Origin: Diphasiastrum complanatum
Lineage: Eukaryota > Streptophyta > Lycopodiopsida > Lycopodiales > Lycopodiaceae
NCBI GenBank assembly: GCA_029204225.1
Contig: CM055104.1
Location: 44,769,835-44,833,834 of the forward strand
DNA length: 64,000 nt
Direction of reading: 5' to 3'
In this document: piece by piece, positions 1 to 10,100 of the stretch
How positions within the stretch are numbered: the stretch's first letter is position 1
Layout of the letters: each line of letters starts with the position of its first letter
Program-made: the position numbers and the translations under genes
Notes under the pieces: model-generated
Seen by the model: the letters and a program-made list of their open reading frames with translations, nothing else
What the model was told of the DNA's origin: nothing
Database searches by the model: none

Positions 1-1030
1 CTCAGACAGGAGATTTTTAAATTGATCTTTTGATTCTTATTTAAGGTTCTTTCTCTAATAGCATGCTACATTGTTTGAGCTTCAAGAAGGGGTTCTATGC
101 ACACATCAAGCAATCCTGAAAGAGAATGCATCACGAGACCACCTGCCGAAGGATATGGCATGATAGTGGCCACAAATTTTCCAGTTCTGAAAGCGTCCTT
201 TTTGCAGTTCAAACTTGACCTTGCTGAGATGGCTAACGGAATGCAACTTTGAATGAAATCCAAATTTATATCTTCTTTGCTAAATCAAAAGCTTTTTGGA
301 TTCTACGAATAAATTCTTGCCAGCCCCTGAGCACTTTGATTATCTCTCCTTTGAAATTAACGCTACGCATTTTCTATTTGTACTGTTCAAATAGCCACTG
401 TAGCTCATTGCATTACACCTCCATCAATTCTCAGTTTACGATCTGAGATTGTTTCTGAATCTCCAAAAATGAGACCGAGTTTTTGATCGAGACAATAGGA
501 TTGAGTTTGCCCAAACTTCTGAAATTTACTGAAACTTAGAGAGAAGGAAGGATGCCATTGCATATCTTACGTACACATTTGCAAGTGTATCAAACCGCAA
601 TGTTGTAAAATATTTGACAAGTATGATTGCTAATATGTTTAATCCTGATTTAAGTTTTAAAAAATACTTAATCTAGTAATGTCGTATACATATCGAATTC
701 ATATAATCTCAGTGGCAACATACACATCATTATAACCCCAAATTTCTCGGAAAATCCAAGACAACGTTCATAATGGAACATTGTCTAGAGCTCAGCAACA
801 TTCAGGCCCACATGTTCTGGACACATTCCTGAGCATTGTGCAACTATGGTTAGAACTTAGAAACATATACAATAAATTCCTAGAACCGAAAAGTTTTTAG
901 GTGCAAGAACATGCAATCATCGTTCTCCGTCACCAAGAACAAACAAAGCACAACTAGTATATCTTGAAATTGATATTTATATTTCTATTGCTTGTTCTTC
1001 CTTTCAAAAATATTTGAAGAACTTAAAAAG
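1..1030. other. Unassigned sequence left of the last visible polymerase exon
   Basis: No exon of the polymerase and no mobile element could be recognised here. A 65-codon minus-strand open frame at 66..263 has no recognisable motif and no convincing splice sites in phase with exon 5. The sequence is most likely intron. Confidence 0.4.
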
Positions 1031-1033
1031 TAC

Positions 1034-1104
1034 CTTATATCAAATGCAATCTTACTTCTGACCTCAACAAACTTGATAATGGGCACACGAGCTTTCCCAA
1101 TGAC
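1034..1104 (-). CDS. Poly(A) polymerase exon 5
   Basis: A 71-nt exon encoding VIGKARVPIIKFVEVRSKIA and then FDI plus two bases. This is the strand containing the third catalytic-region motif (ARVPIIKF). The acceptor is CTTTGTAG|GTCATT and the donor ATATAAG|GTACTT. The following exon (expected S-F-D) was not recognised in bases 1..1030. Confidence 0.88.
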
Positions 1105-4100
1105 CTACAAAGTTCCAGCGTTTGGCTTAAAAATTCACATTCTCAGCTGTAAACTTTTAGGGTGTACATATGAAAGACAACATGTTCTGTGATTACGAAG
1201 CAAAGCACCAAAAACCATTTATTCAACAAATAAGAATTAAATATTATGTTTTTGTGAGAAACATGGTAACTTCTCCCCATTTATGAACTCTAGTTATTTT
1301 TCTAAATAAATTTCTGATGCTTATATTCATTAGTTTATCGATGATCATCAATGTAAACTTCAAGCTCATTATTGTTAATTTGGGCACATTGAGAATGTCT
1401 GAAAGTATGGAAGGTTAATTGCCCATTCTGTATGCTATTTTGCTATGGCTCTATTGAATAATTGCTTTGTTGACCATATTTAAACTTTGATGCATTCTTA
1501 ACCAACCTGCAAGTTTTTCACCATTGACTTTCTTCTGAAAGCCGTGGCAAGGGCCTTCAAACCATTCTGAGGAACTTCACAACCTGAATTTAGAATTACC
1601 ACCTGCCACCAAGATGACATGCTTTTTTTTATAAAAATACATTTTCAAGTCTTAGCATTAAAAATGCTGAACTAACACATGTACCACAAGGCAGATCAAT
1701 ATAATAGCAAAAATTTGCCTCTGCCAACTGAATTATGTCAGCACTTGCATGTAAAGAGGTGACTCAAAGTTTCATAAAAAATAACAAGTTGGCAGTTGTT
1801 TTTCCTCACATCAACATCACTGGTTGGTAAAAAAAGACCAGTTGCAGATGATCCAAAAACCTTGACCTGGAGAAGCAACAAACAATTCATAAAAACCAAA
1901 AATATTCATAACATCTCTAGATGTTTTGCTTATTTTCACTATTCACAAAAAAAATAATTTTGATCCTCTCGCACAACATTGATTGTCACTTTCTACGGAC
2001 TCACTAGATCATAACAAAGAATTCTGACACCAGGGATTTCCAGTTTTGCAATTACTAGAACAATATCCATGTCCATCAGTAGGCTACATTGAGTTTGCAG
2101 TTGTGCCCCCAATCAACTAACTCGCTTCTTCCAAGCTAAACAGAATGCCACACGTACGGCATGCCAAATCATACAACATCAAAAATACTATTGAATGTCA
2201 CTTAAAATCAGTGGTAAGACATACTGGAGATGCTACAAGAAAAATACAAAATCTTGGTAAGTGCAAAAACATATTGAAGATGCCATAAAATCAAAACATT
2301 GCAAAAAGATCTGATGATGCCAAAGATGAAAATATTGAACAAATATTGAAAAGATGAAGACACCAAAAGGAGACAAGAAAATGAAGTCTACAAGTTTCAA
2401 ATACCACGGTGGTAATGCATGAGGTAGATGTACTAAATTAGTCGCACATTGTTGACAGCTTTTACAATGTCATCGCAAATGTCAAAATGGATGTGAAGAT
2501 CATATCTTCCACGGTCCCTTGATTGAATATCCATGATTCGACAAAAGAGGATAGCAAACAAATTTCAAAAGGTCATGCTAGTTACTCAAACTGCAAGATC
2601 TATGTTAAGGCAAGAGAAACTTTCATGCGTCTTCAAGGGATTCATCTTCTAGTCTAGTAATGAGATAGAGAAATCTACATCAGCCTGTAGCACACATGTG
2701 CACATAAACATTCACAATAGAGATTCTTCAATAGAAAAGACTTTCATTGCAACCTCTTTCTCTTTGCCCCTACCTTGTGTCATGTTGGCTTCTAGATCAG
2801 CCTTCTTCTTGCAACATCGATGGGCCCAATGTCCAAGTTTACCACAATAATGGCACTTGCCATCTCTTTTGTTGTCGTTATTGCTATGTTCAAAGTTAAT
2901 GCCACTCTCCTTCATTTGAAACGATTTCCACTTTGCAAACGATGCTGCTTCACTAGAAGAAGTTGTGCAAGAAATTGTTCTTTGTTCTTCATTCTTCTTC
3001 AAGTAAAGCTATCATGCTTTCAAGTGTTTGATGGGGAAGAGTACCAAGTTTAAAGATCACACATTCTCTTCAGCCAGCATGCTATTGAGAAGTATCGCCC
3101 AAGCATCATCTTCAAACTATAGCATTGATTCCCACAAGTTGATCATCATGGACTCTATGTGATTCGAGATGCTCGCAAGACCCATAATCATCACACTAAT
3201 TCAAGGTGTAAGGGTCATTCTCTCAAGCTCCTCTCTACACAACAACTTCATGAGGAATGAGACTCAACCTCACCTTAGTCTATTCTTGTCCCTTACTTGC
3301 CTCTCCTCTCATGGACCACACAATTGTTGATGATTGATCAAGCCACTTATAACTTGCCACAACTTTGAGTCTCAAATTGACAGTAAGGTGTAGTGACACT
3401 AATAGCCATCCATGTGCCCCATTGTGGCTCAATGACCATTGGATCATCGTGGCTTTTGGTTGGCTGGCCGTTGTAAGAATTCAGTCCACTCTCATAACTA
3501 ACAAATTTCCAAGACGCTTATTCATGCCCACCGTTTGAGATAATTGTTATTGTAGGAACATTGGATTGCAACCAAGAGCACACCAAACTTAACTAGAGCT
3601 CTTCGGTGCCTAGATTGCTTGTCATTTAATATAGCATTTGCCGGTCCACTAAGCCTCTGGGCAATTGATCCATCACAAGCTATCTTTAGTCCGAGACTAG
3701 GCCCTAATATGATGACAAGGGACAATGGCTCCTCATACCTAAGGAGAGGGGGCATTGTCTAATTGTACTAAATGAATGTCACTTGGGTTCCTAGCTCTAC
3801 AATATTTTGTAGAAGAAGGTTCAATTCGGGCACAAATGACCAAGATCCTATCTCCATGTTAATGGTCACTCGACTACCTTGAGCTATTTTGAAGTGTATT
3901 TAGGGGTCCAAACGCATTAAGTTGGTTGCCAGACCCCATAGGTCCAATTATCCAAATGACAACTCATAAACTACATTCTCGCCCCACTTACAAGCCAACA
4001 TCTCTATGAGTAACAAAATTTACGGTCTGGACAACATCCTATAGTTGAATAAAATTTAGAGAACACAATCTTTTGTGACAAGAAAATTGATTCGATATCA

Positions 4101-7100
4101 TAAACCTTCCTTCAAAACATACACTTTTCCATGCAATAACAAAACATGTGAATGGATATATCTTCAAATAGTGAATCAATCTTCATAACAATTAAGTATT
4201 GATAGAACTAGCTAGAAAAGCAGTAGTTTCTTTTGCATTAGCATCCTACATCATGTTATAATGCTTCATAGAAAACACCTCAAAGTTTAACTAGCTTACT
4301 GTACAATGTGGCCATATGGACTTGACAACATCACAAACACGTTGAATTGCAGCTACACGCTCTTGTTCTTCCTCTTGAGTTGGTGCAATGAACTCACAAA
4401 AGTTCACAATTTCTGCAAGAAGCATGTCAAGTGCAAACAAATTGACGATTAAAAAGAGTAAGGCTCAATTTGGTGGAAAATTGACAAAGTTATGCCAAAT
4501 CTTGTGCAAGAGATCCAATCTTGGTTTTCTTGAGGACAAATGAGAGAGAATCACTTTGTTTGTCATTTTTGAAGTTCTTTTTGCTTGCAAATCTTTTTTC
4601 ACACAATTCAGAATGAAGTTTTAGTGCATTTTTCAAAAAAATATATATATATTTTCCGCCCCACGTGTGACTCGCGCCTGCTTTACTCGCTGCCATTTTG
4701 GCCATCTTTCATCCATTTTTTGCAATTTCCATTTCCGGAAAGTTATTTTTTGCTGCCATTTACTCATGTTTCTATTTTTAGAAAGTATATTTTTCGCCTA
4801 TTTTTGCGCTTTCTATTCTGGAAATTTTTCTATTTTTTAGAAAGTGTATTTTTCGCCTTTTGCGTTTTACTATTTTTGGAAATTTTTCTATTTTTTAAGA
4901 AAGTGTATCTTTTGTGTTTGCTATTTTTTGGAGATTTTTCTATTTTTAGGTGTATTTTTCACGCTTTCCATTTTTGGAATTATTTTCTATTTTTAAAAAG
5001 TGTATTTTCGCCATAGAATTAATGAACCGTCGGCGGTTCACCACGGTTCTGAAAACCGTACGGTTCTCAAATTTTTTTGCCCAAAACCATGGTGAACCGT
5101 GTAGTTATTAATTAATTAAACAATTTTTTATTTAAGACATGCTTTTACGTTCTTTCTCAGCCAGCCAGCTTAACATCACTGCAAAATCCAAAGGAAGGGA
5201 CAGTAAATTGGATGTTCAGGAAGGCAGGCATACTCGACGACAAACATCCTCCAAGCCGTTATGTTGCCACTTTAGAAGTTTCATTTCATTTAGCATGCGA
5301 AGCCTGACTGCAATCTAGACTGCTGCTTCAGGGGCAATCCCCATGGATTTGAGAACATTGAGCTTATTTAATTTTTTAAGTGGGTCATAGCTGCTTCACT
5401 TACTGTCTGTGATCATCCGCAACAAAAATTCAATTCGTAACAGCATTTCTGAAATCGGGCAACAACCATAGAAGGAGCAATCACCTAAGATAAGGGACAA
5501 AAAACGAGCATTGAGGGGTTTTGGGGGGAAATCAATTAATTAGTTAATTAATTGATTATTTAATTGAACCGTACCACGGTTCAAGGAACCGTGGTACGGT
5601 TCCTTCCATGGTTCCCAGGACCCACTATGATTTTCACCTATATTTCGCAGAACTATTTTTGGGAAAAAAAAATTTATTTCTAGGGGTCTTGGGCCCTTCC
5701 CTATGTAATGTCCAACTGTGAGTTTTTTCCTTGATCCCTAGTCTTCGCTACTCTTTTGTCATGGAAGTTCTTAGAAACTTCGACCACACGGGAAGCTTCA
5801 AGGCCTTGGTTTCTAAGCCTGGACCATAGGGGACAACTTGAGGCCTTCAGCCCTCCCCTCTATAATGCCCAAGTGTGAGATTTTTTTCTTGATACTTACT
5901 CTTTTTTCGTGGAAGCTTCCAGAGAACTCAACCTTCTAGTTTTCATGTGGGCATTCAAAGACTGGCTAGCATGGACCTATTGTTGTTGCCACATAGCACA
6001 TGACCTTCCATTGTCGCCACATAGCACATGACCTTCCATTGTCGCCACACATATGGACCTCGATCAGAAGGATCATGTTAATGCTATGTGGCAACCATTC
6101 TAGAAGCAATTTGCAAGCAATAACACATAGAAAAGTATGGTCCACATAAAAAATAAAACTAGCCATGAAAGGAGGCCAATTGGGTTATAGCCTCAACACT
6201 TTGATTGCAATTTTTGGGCTTCTAGATATAGTGCAATACATGCAATCACTATTAAAACCTCTTGCGGTTATTAATGAATTCTATGTAGCCAAACACTTAA
6301 GGTTGGATCCTATTATAGGTCATACACATTACATTTTCCTATGTAAACATGTTGTAGTTTAATATTAATTCAATCACATTAATGAATCCTATGGATAAAA
6401 AACTTAATGTTGAAGTGTGTTATGAGTTATACACAATAGATTTTCCTATGTAATGAATAACATCCTTCAAATCTTGTATGGCGCCAAATCTTGTAGAAAG
6501 AGTCCTTGGGCATTGGTCCTAGCAACTAAATTCGGCCGGGTGTTCATGATGATGCATCTTCAACTGTAAATACTAAAATAAGAGCACTTTTTTTGGACCT
6601 ACTTACAAAATGTTAAATAAGTTTCAAATGAAAAAAAAAAACAACTCTACTAGAACTACATGATTCTTCAAAACTATGCATTGTGTGCTTAGTACATTGA
6701 TGACATGTCTAGGATAATACTCAACATGACCGAGGAGACGTGTAGTGTAGTGTAGTGTAGTCTTCCCGAGAAAGTCCACCACAAAGTCTTTGACCATCAA
6801 CTTTTTCTCATCGGACCCACCAAAAAGTCTTTGACCATCAACTTGTTGTGCATTGAGTGTGTTGTAAAGTTACCTTTACAAGCTTTACTTCCAGCGCCAG
6901 GTATGATTGGTCCTTCTCTGATGGGTACATCATTTGCTAACACAAATGATTTTAAGGAGGGAAGGAATATAATTGTGGCAAGTGGAGCGACACTTTCTAG
7001 TCCCTATGTCAATTTTGTGGGATGTCTAACACCATCAACTCAACAACATCGGGTCAACTGACAACATTCATGAAAGATCAAGTAATAATGTAAACCCTAC

Positions 7101-10100
7101 TATCATTAAAGTGACCAGTGGAACAAAGGAAATATTAGGTACACTTTTAACTACCATACAGGATAGTACCGAACAAATGAAATAAACATGGCAACATTTA
7201 CAAGAAAGGTCAGAGCGAAGATGGGAAGAAATGTACAACAAGATGGTCACTCGTTTTGACTCTATCTTGCAATTCGCTGGTCTTCCACAATAGCCAACTG
7301 ACATTCAATCTACTAATCATGAATTGTGTACCATTGTTGATGTTTATGAAGCAACGTTTCCTAATTCAAATACCAATACAGCAACGAGCTTTTTGATGAT
7401 GAAATTGGCATTAACATTGCTTCAACGAAGTCAATAATAAGAAATACATCTCAAGATCTGAAGCAAATTCGCACTAGGCTACCAATTAAAGAGTCTATTG
7501 TGACATTGACAGAAGGAGTTGGTGCAAAATTATCCAATCTTCTTGCGTTAGATGATGTCATCCATCCTATTAACAAGCCCAAGTTAACATGGGAAGTAGA
7601 TTCAAGGTTGTCAATTCCTTGTGTACAAATGACTGTTAGAAATCCATAAATCATAATATGGATGGACAAACTAGGATTCGAACCCAGGACCTCCCTAATA
7701 CTGGATGGGATGCTCTACCACTGAGCTATCCGCCCTGTTTAATAGTTCTCTCTAGAGTGTGGATCGATATTCCAACACCCCCCCTCAAGCCACACTTGGT
7801 TGGGCTCCTAGCTGTCACCTGCCCCACAACTTTGGCCACCTAACCATGGCTTTGACACCATGAACTGTTAGGTCTAACTTGGCTCTGATACCATGTTAGA
7901 AATCCATAAATCATAACATGGATGGACAGACTAGGATTCAAACCCAAGACCTCCCTCATACCGGATGGAATGCTCTACCATTGAGCTATCCGCCCTGTTT
8001 GATAGTTCTCTCTAGAGTGTGGATTGATATTCCAACAATGACCAAGAAGATCCCTTCACTAAATGGAATTTGATGAATCTGAAAGTGAAATACATGGCTC
8101 TATTAAATGCAATGGAGTTACAAAAGGACATCAAGATCCTTCGTTATGAATTGGTGCATAGGCAACAACACCAGGTGCAGGGACAAAAAAAGATGCATCT
8201 GGAATTGGATAGTCTATCCAATCAAGAAACCGAGGAAGAAGACTATCGAATGTCTCGTCGCATGTATTCTGTCAACCCATGCAGAATTGATGCTACTTAA
8301 GCCAATCTTGTGTTTCATCAACCTCTTCTTCAATGATCTCATAAAATCTATGGAACAAATTTGTAGATCAAAGGTTTTTCTACATAAGACTTGTCGCAAC
8401 CTTGTTCTACAATAATAAGTTGGCAGCAGAACCGAAGGCGACAATATTTGACTAATAGAGAATGGTTATTGAGGAGCACACCACAGGGAAGATCATTCCT
8501 ACTACTAGGTGGCCAGAGACTTTCAACTTCTGCCAAAGGATTCACAAAGCATGGCACTCGAAAAAGAACTACATGGTCTTCATTTTTTAGGGCAAAAAAG
8601 CTTAAACTAGGGGAAGTGTCATGTGCTGCATGTAATTTGCCCATGAGCTTACTAATGAATTGCCAAATATGGCCATGGAGCTAAATTAGATTAGAGCTAG
8701 TCAATAGGATTGTTAATAAAGAGGCTCAAACAACCTCGCTATATTCGTGAATAGCGGATTTGTAATAATGGTTGTAAGGCCCAAATTAGCCAAATAAGGT
8801 CCCAAACTTGTAGTAGAGGCACAAATATAAATAGCTAAGGTCGTTCTAACTATGGAGGCTATTATTCATTTTGATCATTTTGAGCTCTATGTGTTCTCTT
8901 GTGTTCTTGAAGCTTCTCTTTGAGAGCTTTCTTGAATGGATGGTGGTTCATGTGCCTACAATCACATGAAAGATTTGATCATGCTCTAGAAACAATCCAT
9001 ATCCTTTGAATGATCTCCATTCATTAATAATGAATGCTTACTTTGCCTAATTTGGAAGTTTTTCTACTTTTATCTACTTTCTTGATTTTTGCCTTGTCTT
9101 CATGGTTTCTTGCATTTCCATTGTAATTTGATGTTCATGAATGGATTAGATGTGATAATGCTAAGGTTGGCACATGACAGTGGCAGTTCATAGAAGGATT
9201 GCCGGCCGATTACCAAAATGAATGTAATGTTAGAAATCCATAAATCATAATATGGATGGACAGACTAGGATTCAAACCCAGGACCTCCCTCATACCGGAT
9301 AAGATGCTCTACCACTGAGCTATCCGCCCTGTATGATAGTTCTCTCTAGAGTGTGGATTGATATTCCAACACCCCCCCTCAAGCCACACTTGGTTGGGGT
9401 CCTAGCTGTCACTTGCCCCACAACTTGGGCCACCTAACCATGGCTTTGACACCATGAACTGTTAGGTCTAACTTGGCTCTGATACCATGTTAGAAATCCA
9501 TAAATCATAATATGGATGGACAGACTAGGATTCGAACCCAGGACCTCCCTCATACCGGATGGGATGCTCTACCACTGAGCTATCCGCCCTGTTTGATAGT
9601 TCTCTCTAGAGTGTGGATTGATATTCCAACATGTAACCATAACGTTTTGACTCATTATTCGTGTCTCACATGCTTATGACAGTACAGTGGTCGCATCCCT
9701 ACTTGTGCCAATCCAAAACCCAAGAAAACAAAAAAGAATTTCATTTTCTGATGAACTTGATGAAGCTGCCCATAAGAAAAAACCTAAAACCAAAAAGAAT
9801 GTTGCAAATGTCCAAATCGAAGGAACTAATCATCATCTACTGCAATTTCCATTAATTTACTCGCATGTAAATGACAAAAACTTGAAATTGATTTCATTCA
9901 AGGTTGTAAGTGTTAATGTGAATTTGGTACATAATCTTTTGTCATGTTGTAGTCAGAGTTACATGCCCTATCATGAGGAGACACACATCTCATAGACCAA
10001 CTTCCTAATGACGTCAGACATGAAGATAGGACTTGATACCAATTAACCATTCTATCACTACTTTGTAGATGGACATATTTTATCTGATTCGGATCTTAAC

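Larger units (their letters stand above)
7634..8037 (-). mobile_element. TRIM retrotransposon with tRNA-like LTRs, copy 1
   Basis: A complete 404-bp element. The LTRs are 7634..7777 and 7894..8037 (144 bp each, 5'-TGTTGG...CTAACA-3' on the minus strand), around a 116-bp internal region. The primer-binding site TGGTATCAGAGCC (plus 7881..7893, complementary to initiator tRNA-Met) directly abuts the 5' LTR. A polypurine tract GAGGGGGGG (plus 7778..7786) directly precedes the 3' LTR. The flanking target duplication ATGAC is perfect (7629..7633 and 8038..8042). There is no coding capacity, so it must use proteins supplied in trans. The LTRs differ at about 10 of 144 positions, so the insertion is not recent. 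It sits in sense orientation in intron 1 of the polymerase gene. Confidence 0.95.
9228..9631 (-). mobile_element. TRIM retrotransposon with tRNA-like LTRs, copy 2
   Basis: A second complete copy with the same architecture and exactly the same size. The LTRs are 9228..9371 and 9488..9631 (144 bp), the internal region is 116 bp, the primer-binding site is at 9475..9487, and the C-tract complement of the polypurine tract is at 9372..9380. The perfect target duplication is TGTAA (9223..9227 and 9632..9636). Its LTRs differ at about 4 of 144 positions, so it is younger than copy 1. The internal regions of the two copies differ at about 3 of 116 positions. It lies 1.2 kb from copy 1 in the same intron and the same orientation. 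Confidence 0.95.

Noticed and set aside
66-263. Candidate further exon of the poly(A) polymerase gene
   Set aside because: No family motif and no acceptor in the phase required by exon 5.
4585-5016. 143-codon plus-strand ORF rich in Phe and Leu
   Set aside because: It coincides with the T-rich minisatellite; periodic low-complexity sequence explains the frame.
7663-7737. A functional tRNA gene on the minus strand
   Set aside because: The same segment recurs at fixed positions in four LTRs, the anticodon loop is malformed and there is no T-run terminator. It is a component of a TRIM, not a chromosomal tRNA gene.
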